From the NCBI RefSeq assembly GCF_017654485.1, contig NZ_CP061091.1, positions 1,253,501 through 1,317,500 on the forward strand: a DNA stretch of 64,000 nt, given 5' to 3'. A model generated the notes under the pieces. That model did not search any database. It saw nothing but the letters and a program-made list of their open reading frames with translations, and was not told where the DNA came from. Source of the stretch: Roseomonas marmotae (lineage in GTDB: Bacteria > Pseudomonadota > Alphaproteobacteria > Acetobacterales > Acetobacteraceae). Positions 33,966 to 42,687 of the stretch are shown in pieces; position 1 is the stretch's first letter; each line of letters begins with the position of its first letter. A program made the position numbers and the translations under genes.

Positions 33966-34676
33966 ATGGTATCCTGCGGCGCAGTGCCCGCCGCAGGATA
34001 CCAGGACTTGCCGCAGACTCAGGATAACGCTCTTCCTCCCCGTTCACGCAAACTGGATGCGGAGCGCACGCGGCAGGAGATCCTCGCCGTGGCGCGCGAG
34101 GAGTTCGCGGAGCATGGGCTGAGTGGCGCGCGGGTGGATGCCATCGCCGCTCGCACGCAGACCTCCAAGCGCATGATCTATTATTATTTCGGCAGCAAGG
34201 AAGGCCTGTATCTGGAAGTGCTCGGGCAGGCTTATGCCGAGATCCGCGCGCTGGAGCGGAACCTGGACCTGCAATCGCTCTCGCCCCTGGACGCCATCCG
34301 GCGCATCGCCGAATTCACGCTCGACTATCATGATGAGCATCCGGACTTCGTCCGCCTCGTCTGCATCGAGAATATCCATCACGGCCGCTACATCGCGCAG
34401 TCCGAGATCATCCGGAACCTGAACAGCACGGTCATCGAGGTGCTCGGCGGCATCCTGCGCCGTGGGGAGCGGGACGGCCTGTTCAAGCCGGGGATCGACC
34501 CGGTGGATGTGCATCTGATGATGAGCGCGGTGAGCTTCTACCGCGTCTCCAACCGCCACACCTTCGGCCGCCTCTTCCGTCGCGACCTGGAGGATGCGGG
34601 GCTGAAGCAGCGCCACAGGCAGATGCTCGGCGATGCGGTCCTGGGATATATCCGCCGCCCTGACGCCGGGGCATGA
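33966..34676 (+). CDS. TetR family transcriptional regulator
   Basis: 236 residues if the ATG at 33966 is used; ATG 33939 would give 245, and neither has a good ribosome site. The DNA-binding domain is RTRQEILAVAREEFAEHGLSGARVDAIAARTQTSKRMIYYYFGSKEGLYLEV. The ligand domain is about 150 residues and resembles the TetR_C type seen near aromatic-degradation genes. It follows the Bug gene by 32 nt and a 13-bp hairpin overlaps its start. It probably controls the Bug gene and the divergent quinate operon. Confidence 0.88.
   Translation: MVSCGAVPAAGYQDLPQTQDNALPPRSRKLDAERTRQEILAVAREEFAEHGLSGARVDAIAARTQTSKRMIYYYFGSKEGLYLEVLGQAYAEIRALERNLDLQSLSPLDAIRRIAEFTLDYHDEHPDFVRLVCIENIHHGRYIAQSEIIRNLNSTVIEVLGGILRRGERDGLFKPGIDPVDVHLMMSAVSFYRVSNRHTFGRLFRRDLEDAGLKQRHRQMLGDAVLGYIRRPDAGA
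33968..34002. promoter_or_regulatory. 13-bp perfect inverted repeat overlapping tetR start
   Basis: ggtatcctgcggc (33968-33980) pairs exactly with gccgcaggatacc (33990-34002) around a 9-nt loop. It lies 34 bp after the Bug stop and across the start of the TetR gene. There is no T run. It could be an attenuating hairpin, an operator for TetR, or both. Confidence 0.55.
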
Positions 34677-34684
34677 ACCGGATT

Positions 34685-34720
34685 GCCGGGACCATGCCGG
34701 CCTCTCCGGCATATCCCGGC
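34685..34720 (+). terminator. two-part stem-loop after tetR
   Basis: Outer arms gccggga and tcccggc enclose inner arms atgccgg and ccggcat with a 5-nt loop (cctct). The hairpin begins 8 bp after the tetR stop codon. There is no following T run, so it may rely on Rho or act by structure alone. Confidence 0.5.
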
Positions 34721-34912
34721 CTGCGCGGCGGTCAGGGCTGGTGCGGGCGCTCGGACAGCGCCGCCGCGATGTGCCCGTCATCATGCTGGGCCGCGATCAG
34801 GCTTTCGGACTATTCCGCCACGTCGCGGAAGCGTTGGCCAATCTCCTGACGTTCCGCGCTGCCTCCGGCACCGTGGGCGAGGGGTGCCGGCAAGCTCACG
34901 GCGAGGCCGCGC
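34721..34912. other. intergenic stretch with possible decayed reading frame
   Basis: About 190 bp between the tetR hairpin and the end of the convergent secreted gene. On the minus strand a GTG at 34899 begins a protein-like frame (ERQEIGQRFRDVAE) that is broken by a TAG, and the same frame continues SESLIAAQHDDGHIAAALS to a TGA. This could be the remnant of a gene that once followed the secreted protein, or chance. Confidence 0.25.
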
Positions 34913-35437
34913 CTAACGGACGGTCAGGCGCGCGACCTGCCAGACCGAACGGGTATAGAAAGGCTCCGTCTGAAGTTCCGTGTTCCGGTCGTAGGGATAG
35001 GCGATGAACAAGGGGCCCTTGTCGTCTGCGGGCATGTAGGCGCCATCCAGTTTCAGGGCGAGCAGGGTGCCGTGCTCGGCAAAGTCCGACATCGGTATGT
35101 CAGTCTCATAACCGTCCAGGGCCAACGCGGTCACCATCGTGCCACGTGCGCTGACAGCGGCCATCAGCTTCAGCATCGGCACGCCTTCGAAGGTAACGGG
35201 CTTGTCGTACCAAGGGGTTTCAGTGGTGAAGGAGGTCATCCCCAGGGATTCGAGCATGTCCCGGTCGAACTCAGCCACGTCCGCCCGGTTGGTGAGGCCT
35301 CCGTGACCGGCGATGGTCAGGATCACTTCACCCTTCGGCTGCGCGAGGGCAGCACCGCGCGCGAGCGCCGATGGCACCACCGGCCATTGGGACAGGGCGA
35401 GAATGCCGAGAAGACGCCTGGAAACCCGAGCCACCAT
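34913..35437 (-). CDS. small secreted molybdopterin-binding-domain-like protein
   Basis: 174 residues with a signal peptide (RRLLGILALSQWPVVPSALARG). The mature region resembles the oxidoreductase molybdopterin-binding fold in miniature: GEVILTIAGHGG, the aromatic block TSFTTETPWYDKPVTFEGVPMLKLM, ALDGYETDIPMSDF, then LFIAYPYD and the final SVWQVARLTVR. It has no cysteine, so the Mo-ligating Cys of sulfite oxidases is missing and catalysis is unlikely. Such proteins often sit next to sensor or cyclase genes and may be sensory. No such partner is intact here. Confidence 0.8.
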   Translation of the reverse strand: MVARVSRRLLGILALSQWPVVPSALARGAALAQPKGEVILTIAGHGGLTNRADVAEFDRDMLESLGMTSFTTETPWYDKPVTFEGVPMLKLMAAVSARGTMVTALALDGYETDIPMSDFAEHGTLLALKLDGAYMPADDKGPLFIAYPYDRNTELQTEPFYTRSVWQVARLTVR

Positions 35438-35533
35438 GATGTTCTGCTGCCTTTAAGGACGTATGTCCGAGTATCTATGCGACGCATTGCGAGGTGGCAA
35501 ATACCGGTGCTGCGGTGCTTTCCCACTCCATCC

Positions 35534-35562
35534 TTGACATTGCTTAAGACGGTCTGATCATG
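35534..35562 (+). promoter_or_regulatory. candidate sigma-70-type promoter for the Bug/amidohydrolase operon
   Basis: A perfect -35 hexamer TTGACA (35534-35539) is followed 17 bp later by ATCATG, a weak -10. It lies about 120 bp before the Bug start at 35679 in a region otherwise free of genes. Only the -35 is convincing. Confidence 0.3.
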
Positions 35563-35678
35563 ACCGGGACAACGTCCATAATGCCAGAAATCCGGCGCCC
35601 TTCTCACGCAGCCGGAAGGTGTCATGCATCACGGCCTCCGCAGTGAGCAGGAACACCCGGCAACAGGAAGGAAGCGCG

Positions 35679-36650
35679 ATGATCTCCAGAAGAGTGGTGC
35701 TGGCCACATCCGGGTTGACCCTGGCCATGCCGTCGCTGGCGCTCGGCCAGTCCTGGCCCGGCCGTCCCGTGACGGTCGTGGTGCCCTGGGCGGCAGGCGG
35801 CGGGGCGGATACGGTGACCCGGATCCTGACCTCCGGCCTCGAGCTTGAACTGAAGGTTCCGGTCAATGTCGTGAACCGCACGGGCGGCAATGGCGTCGTC
35901 GGTCATACCGCTATCCTGTCTTCCCGGCCGGATGGCTACACGCTGGGGCTGGCCACGTCGGAGATTTCGTATTTCCGCACGCTGGGCATGGCGGATATCG
36001 CGCCGGACAGCTTCGACATCCTGTCCCGTGTGGCCACCATACCCGCTGGCGTCACGGTGCGGAGCGCCAGCCCCTGGCGGAACATCCAGGACTTCCTGAC
36101 GGCGGTGCGGTCGGAGCCGAAAGGCCATTTCACCGCCTCCGGCGCCGGGCTCGGTGCATCCTGGCACATCGCGCTCGCCGGTATGTTGCGCGCGGTGGGG
36201 CTGGAGGCGGACCGGGTGCGCTGGGTCCCTTCCCAGGGCGGCGCGCCAGCCATGCAGGAGGTGGCAGCAGGCGGCATCACCATCGCGACCTGTTCGCCGG
36301 TCGAGGGCAAGGCGCTGATCGATGCGGGGCAGGCCCGTTGCCTTGCGGTGATGGGCACGCAGCGCCTCTCCATCTTCCCTGATGTTCCGACCCTGAAGGA
36401 AAGCGGGACCGACTACGCCTTCGAGAACTGGTTCGCGCTGGTCGGCCCGCGTGGCCTGCCCGAGGCCGTGCATGGCCGGCTGCTGGAAACCGCGGCGCGC
36501 GCCCATGCGCGGCCGGAGGTGCAGGATATGCTGAAGCAGCGCGGCATCGTTCCGGTCTGGGAAACGCCGCAGGCGGCCGAGGCCTTCGCGCGGAACTACG
36601 CGACGACCGCGGCGGATCTGCTCGGCGCCCTCGGCCTCGCGAAGGGCTGA
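35679..36650 (+). CDS. Bug/TctC family periplasmic solute receptor (divergent member)
   Basis: 323 residues from ATG 35679, preceded by aggaagga. The signal peptide is ISRRVVLATSGLTLAMPSLALG. The first block WPGRPVTVVVPWAAGGGADTV is standard, but the conserved VENRxGAxG element reads VVNRTGGNGVVG. The later block is IFPDVPTLKESG. The changed element lies at the ligand pocket and may mean an unusual substrate. It heads a three-gene operon with an amidohydrolase and a beta-hydroxyacid dehydrogenase. Confidence 0.92.
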   Translation: MISRRVVLATSGLTLAMPSLALGQSWPGRPVTVVVPWAAGGGADTVTRILTSGLELELKVPVNVVNRTGGNGVVGHTAILSSRPDGYTLGLATSEISYFRTLGMADIAPDSFDILSRVATIPAGVTVRSASPWRNIQDFLTAVRSEPKGHFTASGAGLGASWHIALAGMLRAVGLEADRVRWVPSQGGAPAMQEVAAGGITIATCSPVEGKALIDAGQARCLAVMGTQRLSIFPDVPTLKESGTDYAFENWFALVGPRGLPEAVHGRLLETAARAHARPEVQDMLKQRGIVPVWETPQAAEAFARNYATTAADLLGALGLAKG

Positions 36651-36678
36651 AGGCTCGGGGGCCCGGCGCAGCAGCGAC

Positions 36679-37644
36679 ATGGAAGCAGAATCGACGGCGG
36701 GATGGCGCGGCCCCATCCTGGATGCCCATCAGCATTTCTGGGATCCTTTCGCCAATCCGCATCCCTGGCTGGCCCCCGGCGCGGCCATTCCCTTCCGCTA
36801 TGGCGACTACGCCGCGCTGAAGCGGCGCTACCTGCCGGAGGACTACCGCCGGGACACCGCCGGCCACGACGTGCGGGAGAGCGTCTATATCGAGGCGGAA
36901 TGGAGCCCGGAGGACCCGCTGGGCGAGACCCGCTACGTCGCCGGGCTGGCGGCGCGGCATGGCCTGCCCAATGCCATCGTGGCACAGGCCTGGCTGGACC
37001 ACCCGGATGTGGCGGAGGTGCTGGCGCATCAGGCTGCCTTTCCCCTGGTGCGGGCGGTACGGCACAAGCCGGGTGGCCCGGCCAGCCCGGCGGAACTCGG
37101 CACCGGCCGCACGCTGATGTCATCCGGGAACTGGCGGCGCGGCTATGAACTGCTGGCACGGCACGGCCTGCATTTCGAGTTGCAGACACCCTGGTGGAAC
37201 CTGCCCGAGGCTGTGGACCTGGCCCGGACGTTTCCCACCATTCCCCTGGTGCTGAACCATGCGGGCCTGCCCGCGGACCGCAGCGAGGCCGGACTGCGCG
37301 GCTGGCGCGCTGCCATGGTGGCTTTCGCGGAATGCCCGAATGCGCGCGTGAAGATCTCCGGCCTCGGCCGGCCCGGCCGCCCCTGGACGGTGGAGGACAA
37401 CCGCTGGATCGTGCGGGAGATCATCGCGATCTTCGGCCCCGGACGCGCGATGTTCGCCAGCAATTTCCCCGTCGATGGCCTCTGCGCCTCCTTCGACACC
37501 ATCTATTCCGGCTTCAAGGCCATGGTGGCCGACCTGCCCGAGCCCGCGCAGGCCATGCTGTTCCATGACACCGCGCGCCAGATCTACCGCCCCCAGCGGC
37601 TGGCGCCCGGACCCATGGTGGAAGAAGGAGACCTGGCGCCATGA
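36679..37644 (+). CDS. amidohydrolase family (TIM-barrel) hydrolase
   Basis: 321 residues. The metal-binding N-terminal motif is LDAHQHFWDP. Later barrel motifs are FPTIPLVLNHAGLP, VKISGL and FASNFPVDGLCASF, the layout of the amidohydrolase_2 group that includes lactonases such as L-fuconolactone, rhamnonolactone and 2-pyrone-4,6-dicarboxylate hydrolases. It would open a lactone or similar ring. The stop overlaps the start of the next dehydrogenase by 4 nt, so the products of the two enzymes are probably linked. Confidence 0.9.
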   Translation: MEAESTAGWRGPILDAHQHFWDPFANPHPWLAPGAAIPFRYGDYAALKRRYLPEDYRRDTAGHDVRESVYIEAEWSPEDPLGETRYVAGLAARHGLPNAIVAQAWLDHPDVAEVLAHQAAFPLVRAVRHKPGGPASPAELGTGRTLMSSGNWRRGYELLARHGLHFELQTPWWNLPEAVDLARTFPTIPLVLNHAGLPADRSEAGLRGWRAAMVAFAECPNARVKISGLGRPGRPWTVEDNRWIVREIIAIFGPGRAMFASNFPVDGLCASFDTIYSGFKAMVADLPEPAQAMLFHDTARQIYRPQRLAPGPMVEEGDLAP

Positions 37645-38522
37645 GCAATCCGCGGATCGGCTTCATCGGCATCGGCATCATGGGCACGGCCATGGTCGGT
37701 CGGCTGCTGCATCGCGGCTTTCCCGTCACCGTCTGGAACAGGGAACCGGAGGCGCTGCCGGCCGTGGTGTCGGAAGGCGCTGTCGCGGCGGCCTCGCCCG
37801 CCGCGGTGGCGGAAGCCAGCGATATCGTCCTGCTCTGCGTGCTCGACACCAAGGCGGTGCGGGAGGTGGTCTTCGGGCCGCAGGGAGTGGCCGGGGCCGC
37901 CACGGGCCGCCTGCTGGTAGACCATTCCACCGCCGAGCCGGACGCCACCCGGGAGATGGCCGCAGAGCTGCTGCAACGGAGCGGGGCAGGCTGGGTGGAT
38001 GCGCCGGTCTCCGGCGGGCCGCAGGCGGCGCGCGATGGCCTGCTGACCATCATGGCGGGCGGGGAGGGCGCGGACATCGCACGGGCGGAGCCGGTGATGC
38101 GGGCGCTCGGCGCGCATGTCACGCATATCGGGCCGGTGGGCGCGGGGCAGGCCGCGAAGATGATTAACCAGGCCATCGTCGGCACCGGCTATGTGCTGAT
38201 GGCGGAGGCGCTGGCCCTGGCGGAGGCCAGCGGCCTCGATGCCGCAGCCCTGCCGGCCTGTCTTGCCGGTGGCCATGCGGATGGCTCCCTGTTGCAGCGG
38301 ATTTTCCCGCAGATGCAGCGGCGCGCCTTCGACCCGCCTTCCGGATATGCCCGGCAATTGCTGAAGGATCTGGAGGCCGTCCATGCGGCGGCCGGGCGGC
38401 TGGGCACGGAGCTGCCGGTGGTGGATGCCGCGCGGCAGAGGTACAGGCGGTATGTGGAGGACGGGAACGGCATGCGGGACAGTGCCTCCATCCTCCGCTT
38501 GTACCGCCCCGACGCAGGTTGA
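37641..38522 (+). CDS. beta-hydroxyacid dehydrogenase (HIBADH / tartronate semialdehyde reductase family)
   Basis: 293 residues. The Rossmann motif is IGFIGIGIMGTAM, followed by DHSTAEPDATREMAAELL, the substrate loop DAPVSGGPQAARDGLLTIMAGG and the catalytic Lys in GAGQAAKMINQAIVG. The pattern is closest to 2-hydroxy-3-oxopropionate reductases. It is coupled to the amidohydrolase by an ATGA overlap, suggesting lactone opening followed by oxidation or reduction of a short hydroxyacid. Substrate unknown. Confidence 0.92.
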   Translation: MSNPRIGFIGIGIMGTAMVGRLLHRGFPVTVWNREPEALPAVVSEGAVAAASPAAVAEASDIVLLCVLDTKAVREVVFGPQGVAGAATGRLLVDHSTAEPDATREMAAELLQRSGAGWVDAPVSGGPQAARDGLLTIMAGGEGADIARAEPVMRALGAHVTHIGPVGAGQAAKMINQAIVGTGYVLMAEALALAEASGLDAAALPACLAGGHADGSLLQRIFPQMQRRAFDPPSGYARQLLKDLEAVHAAAGRLGTELPVVDAARQRYRRYVEDGNGMRDSASILRLYRPDAG

Positions 38523-38569
38523 TGGCATCCGGTGCCGTGGACCCGGTCGTGACCGGCTCCCCGGCGCCG

Positions 38570-40843
38570 TTACCCGCTGCCGATATCGAAGCCGATCTGC
38601 CGCCGCCGCATAGGACCTTGCTGCTTCAGGTTCTTGCGCAGCTCCTCGTACTGCTGCTCCATCTCCGGCGTGACAGAAGCCCTCGTCTCGGCCAGCGCCT
38701 TCTCGAACTCGGCGAGGCCGATCACTGACGCGCCGAGATCCTGACGGAGGGCAGAAAGACCGGCACGGCGGACGATGTCGCCCAGATCCGCGCCGGTATA
38801 GCCCTGGGTGCGGCGCGCGATCTCCGCGAGGTCCACATCATCGGCCAGCGGCATGCCTTGCGTCTGGATGCGCAGGATCTGCGCCCGGCCTTCCTCGTCC
38901 GGCACGGGGACATAAACCAGCTCGTCGAAGCGCCCGGGCCGCAGCAGCGCCGGGTCCAGCAGGTTCGGGCGATTGGTGGCGCCGATCACCACCACGCCCT
39001 GAAGCTCCTCCAACCCGTCCATCTCGGCGAGGATGGTATTCACCACCCGCTCCGTCACCTGCGGCTCGCCCAGTCCGCCGCCGCGTGCCGGTACCAGGCT
39101 GTCGATCTCATCGATGAAGATCACGGTCGGCGCCACCTGCCGGGCGCGCGCGAAGAGGCGGGTGACCTGCTGCTCCGACTCCCCGTACCACTTCGACAGC
39201 AGGTCCGACGATTTGGTGGCGATGAAATTGGCATTCGCCTCGCGCGCCACGGCCTTGGCCATCAGCGTCTTTCCCGTGCCGGGCGGCCCGAAAAGCAGGA
39301 AGCCCTTGGCCGGGCGGATGCCGAGGCGCCGGAAGGAATCCGGATGCCGCAGGGGCAGTTCGACACCCTCGCGCAGCTGCTCGCGCGCCGCGCCGACGCC
39401 GCCGATATCGTTCCAGCCGACATTCGGAATCTGGATCATGATCTCGCGCAGCGCGGAAGGCTGGATGCGCTTCAGCGCATTCTCGAAATCCGCGCGGCAG
39501 ACACGCATGCCCGCCAGCACTTCCGGCGGGATGCCATCGCGCAGATTGATCTGCGGCAGGGCGCGGCGCACCGTGTCCATGGCGGCCTCCCGCGCCAGGG
39601 CCGAAAGATCGGCGCCGACGAAGCCGTAGCTCATGCGCGCCAGGGCATCGAGATCGACATCCTCGCCCAGCGGCATACCGCGGGTATGGATGGCCAGCAC
39701 CTGCCGCCGCCCGTCCTGGTCCGGCACGCCGATGACGATCTCGCGGTCGAAGCGGCCGGGCCGGCGCAGTGCCTCATCGATGGCGTCGACTCGGTTGGTG
39801 GCGGCGATGACCACCACGTTCTGGCGCGGCTCCAGCCCGTCCATCAGCGTCAGCAGCTGCGCGACGATGCGGCGTTCCACCTCGCCCCTGGCCTCCTCCC
39901 GCTTCGGGGCGATGCTGTCGATCTCGTCGATGAAGATGATGGAGGGCGCCCGCTTGCCGGCATCCTGGAAGATGTCGCGCAGACGTTGCTCGGATTCGCC
40001 GTAATGGCTGCCCATGATCTCCGGGCCGGCGATGCTGAAGAAGGAGGCTTCGGATTCATTGGCGACCGCCTTGGCCAGCAGCGTCTTGCCAGTGCCCGGC
40101 GGGCCATGCAGGATGACACCCTTCGGCGGGTCGATGCCAAGGCGCTGGAACAGCTCGGGATGCCGCAGCGGCAGCTCCACCATCTCCCGCACCTGGTCGA
40201 CGGCGGAGCCGAGGCCGCCGATGTCGTCATAGGTGACATCCGCCCGGCGGGTCTCCTTCGGCTCCACATATTGCGGCAGTAGCTCGATCTCGGTCCCCGG
40301 CTCGATCCGCACGATGCCCTTGGGCGAGGTGCCGACGACGCTCAGCCGGATCTCCTGCAAGGCATAAGCCTGGCGATCGTGGAACTGGCGGAAGAACTCA
40401 TCCGGCATCCCGCCCGCGCTGCTCCGCTGGTAGGCGGAGGTGGAGATGACATCGCCCGACACCATCGGCCGGCCCATGAAGGTCCGCCGCAGGGCGTCGC
40501 CGGAGCCGGAGAGGCGCAGGTTCTTCTGCGCCGGGGCTAGGGTCACGCGCGTCGCCGGCTTGATCTGCGCCTGCCGCACCTCGATGCGCTCGCCGGCCGT
40601 GGCGCCGGCATTGGCGCGTTGCAGGCCGTCGAGGCGGATGATCTCGAGATCCTCGTCCTCGGGATAAGGATTGATCGCGATGGCCGCCGTGTGGCGCTGG
40701 CCGATCACTTCCAGGATCCCGCCGGGCTGCAGGCCCAGAGTCTGCATCACGCGGCGGCTGACGCGCGCGACGCCTGTTCCCACATCCTCCGGCCGCGCAT
40801 TGGCGACCTGGACCTGGGCTCCTTTGGGTTCGGTATCGGCCAT
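38570..40843 (-). CDS. Cdc48/p97-type AAA+ ATPase with two ATPase modules
   Basis: 757 residues from ATG 40843. The N domain (about 1-190) has the double-psi-barrel start [22 protein letters not shown]1 has GPPGTGKT and [17 protein letters not shown]2 has GPPGTGKT and [16 protein letters not shown], with pore-loop [10 protein letters not shown]. Both modules look complete. The protein is an unfoldase that threads substrates through a hexamer. The C-terminus ([12 protein letters not shown]) lacks the hydrophobic-Tyr-X tail that docks archaeal relatives onto proteasomes. Genes of this kind are archaeal or eukaryotic in character but occur in some alphaproteobacteria. Adaptor and protease partners are not seen. 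Confidence 0.95.
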   Translation of the reverse strand: MADTEPKGAQVQVANARPEDVGTGVARVSRRVMQTLGLQPGGILEVIGQRHTAAIAINPYPEDEDLEIIRLDGLQRANAGATAGERIEVRQAQIKPATRVTLAPAQKNLRLSGSGDALRRTFMGRPMVSGDVISTSAYQRSSAGGMPDEFFRQFHDRQAYALQEIRLSVVGTSPKGIVRIEPGTEIELLPQYVEPKETRRADVTYDDIGGLGSAVDQVREMVELPLRHPELFQRLGIDPPKGVILHGPPGTGKTLLAKAVANESEASFFSIAGPEIMGSHYGESEQRLRDIFQDAGKRAPSIIFIDEIDSIAPKREEARGEVERRIVAQLLTLMDGLEPRQNVVVIAATNRVDAIDEALRRPGRFDREIVIGVPDQDGRRQVLAIHTRGMPLGEDVDLDALARMSYGFVGADLSALAREAAMDTVRRALPQINLRDGIPPEVLAGMRVCRADFENALKRIQPSALREIMIQIPNVGWNDIGGVGAAREQLREGVELPLRHPDSFRRLGIRPAKGFLLFGPPGTGKTLMAKAVAREANANFIATKSSDLLSKWYGESEQQVTRLFARARQVAPTVIFIDEIDSLVPARGGGLGEPQVTERVVNTILAEMDGLEELQGVVVIGATNRPNLLDPALLRPGRFDELVYVPVPDEEGRAQILRIQTQGMPLADDVDLAEIARRTQGYTGADLGDIVRRAGLSALRQDLGASVIGLAEFEKALAETRASVTPEMEQQYEELRKNLKQQGPMRRRQIGFDIGSG

Positions 40844-41111
40844 GTGCTGAGCACCACCTTCTGGCATCGCAGGCCGCGTATTCCGCCCGCACAGCGACAG
40901 AGTTTCGTAGGGCTCAAACAGGCGCCTCAGTGGTTGGTTGCCCGGAACGAACCGATTGTCCGAAAACAGCGCCGCACCCGTTGCGTCAGCACTGCCATAT
41001 TAGAGGGGCCGAGGCGGAGGCGCGGCCGTCATAGGACGCGCGCTCCGCACGCGCGGTATGCGTCAGGTTTCCGGCGCCAAACTCCTGCGGAGGGCAGGTG
41101 TTGATGGCCGC

Positions 41112-41744
41112 ATGATCGATCTTGATCTTATGCTTTCCACGATCGTCACCTTGCTCGTGACGGTGGACCCTGTCGGTCTGGCCCCGATCTTCCTGTCGCT
41201 CACCCATGGCATGAGCGGCGGGGAGCGCCGTGGCGTCGCGCTGCGGGCCACGCTGATCGCGACGGGCATCCTCATCTTCTTCGCCATCGCCGGCCGGCAG
41301 CTTCTCGACTGGCTTGAAATCGGCCTTCCGGCCTTCCGGATCGGCGGCGGCCTGCTACTTTTCTGGATCGCGTTTGAGATGGTCTTCGAGCGGCGGACGG
41401 AGCGCAAGCAGGAGACGGCGGATGCCGCCATCGACGAGCATGCCCGTAGCATTGCCGCCTTTCCGCTGGCCATTCCGCTCATGGCCGGGCCGGGCGCCAT
41501 CACGGCGCTCATCCTGCTCTCCTCCCGTACCGATGGAAATGCCCTGGCGCTTCTCGCGCTGCTCCTCCTGCTCTGCTTCGTCATGGCCTTGTGTTTCCTG
41601 GCCTTCCTGGTGGCGGGCCGGATCGTCGGGCTGCTCGGCAGAACCGGCAGCCTGGTGATGACGCGCCTGCTCGGCATCCTCCTGACGGCCCTGGCCGTGC
41701 AGTTCGTCATCGATGGCATCCGCCCGCTGATGGAGGGCCACTAG
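41112..41744 (+). CDS. MarC family integral membrane protein
   Basis: 210 residues from ATG 41112, the usual MarC length; a frame opening at 41058 adds an unlikely tail. Six hydrophobic segments are visible. The first is STIVTLLVTVDPVGLAPIFLSLT, and the family Pro-Gly stretch IPLMAGPGAITALILLSS is near the middle. Function of the family is unknown despite the historical antibiotic-resistance name. It is divergent from the Cdc48 gene across 268 bp and is followed by a strong stem-loop. Confidence 0.92.
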   Translation: MIDLDLMLSTIVTLLVTVDPVGLAPIFLSLTHGMSGGERRGVALRATLIATGILIFFAIAGRQLLDWLEIGLPAFRIGGGLLLFWIAFEMVFERRTERKQETADAAIDEHARSIAAFPLAIPLMAGPGAITALILLSSRTDGNALALLALLLLLCFVMALCFLAFLVAGRIVGLLGRTGSLVMTRLLGILLTALAVQFVIDGIRPLMEGH

Positions 41745-41747
41745 TCC

Positions 41748-41778
41748 GGGAGCAGCCCCATGGCGGGAGGCTGCTCCC
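41748..41778. terminator. bidirectional stem-loop between marC and the lyase gene
   Basis: A perfect 10-bp inverted repeat, gggagcagcc and ggctgctccc, with an 11-nt loop lies 3 bp after the marC stop and 12 bp after the stop of the convergent lyase gene. It can serve both directions. Confidence 0.65.
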
Positions 41779-41790
41779 CGGTATCCGCGC

Positions 41791-42687
41791 TCAGCCGCAG
41801 CCACCCGTCATCGCCGCCCTGACGCGCCCGCCGGCCGAGGCGCCCGGCAGCGCCGCCGCGCGGCCGGCCAGCCGCACCAGGGCCTCCAGGTCCACGCCGG
41901 TCTCCACGCCCATGCGGTGGAACATCCAGACCACATCCTCGGTCGCGGTATTGCCGGTGGCGCCGGGGGCGAAGGGGCAGCCGCCCAGGCCGCCGAAGGC
42001 CGCGTCGAAGGCCCGGATACCGGCGCGCCAGGCCGCCATCACATTGGCCAGCCCCAGGCCATAGGTGTCATGGCCATGGAAGACCCAGCGCGTCGGCGCC
42101 CCCCGGCGTTCCAGGCAGGCGGCGGCGAGGGAGAAGACATGTTCGGGATCGGCGCGTCCGGTGGTGTCGCAGAGCCCCACCTCCACATCCGGCCGATGCG
42201 CCAGGATGCGCTCCAGCCGGTCCAGCACCAGCGCCTGGTCCATCCGCCCGTCGAAGGGGCAGTCGAAGGCGGTGGCGAGGTTCAGCCGCAGCCGGATGCC
42301 CGGCGGCAGGCCTGCCACCACATCCCCATATTCGCGGATCGAGGTCTCCACGTCGCGCCGGACATTGGCGCGGTTATGCGCCTCGGAGGCCGAGATGACA
42401 TAGACGAGGTGCCGCGCCCCGGCTTCCAGCGCCAGGGCCACGCCGCGCGCGTTCGGCACCAGCACCTGCGCGTCCAGCCCATCCAGATGCGCGGTCTGGC
42501 GCAGCACCTCGGCGGTGTCGCGGAGCTGGGGGATGGCGGCGGGATTGACGAAGGAGCCCACCTCGATCCGCCGCAGCCCGGCGGCATGGGCGGCCGCGAT
42601 GAAGGAGGCCTTCTCCTCCGTCGGGATGAAGGGGCCGATGGGCTGGAAGCCGTCGCGCGGCGCGACCTCGATCAGCGCCGCCTTCAC
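41791..42687 (-). CDS. HMG-CoA lyase-like enzyme
   Basis: 298 residues of the pyruvate-carboxylase/HMGL barrel. VAPRDGFQPIG opens the metal site, ISASEAHNRANVRRD follows, and the metal histidines are in FHGHDTYGLGLANV. The C-terminal loop Cys, GGLGGCPFAPGATGNTATEDVVWM, is present. Family members split HMG-CoA, citramalyl-CoA or similar hydroxyacyl-CoAs. Here the gene overlaps a CaiB-type CoA-transferase gene by 4 nt, a pairing that suggests a dicarboxylic acid is first activated and then cleaved. Confidence 0.93.
   Translation of the reverse strand: MKAALIEVAPRDGFQPIGPFIPTEEKASFIAAAHAAGLRRIEVGSFVNPAAIPQLRDTAEVLRQTAHLDGLDAQVLVPNARGVALALEAGARHLVYVISASEAHNRANVRRDVETSIREYGDVVAGLPPGIRLRLNLATAFDCPFDGRMDQALVLDRLERILAHRPDVEVGLCDTTGRADPEHVFSLAAACLERRGAPTRWVFHGHDTYGLGLANVMAAWRAGIRAFDAAFGGLGGCPFAPGATGNTATEDVVWMFHRMGVETGVDLEALVRLAGRAAALPGASAGGRVRAAMTGGCG

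Noticed and set aside
32839..34047. A 402-codon minus-strand frame
   Set aside because: It is opposite the Bug receptor at 32938-33933, which has all family motifs and a ribosome site.
38523..38569. Terminator between the beta-hydroxyacid dehydrogenase and the Cdc48 gene
   Set aside because: Only a 5-bp stem (ccggt/accgg) and loose pairing of ggtgcc with ggcgcc can be drawn; too weak to call.
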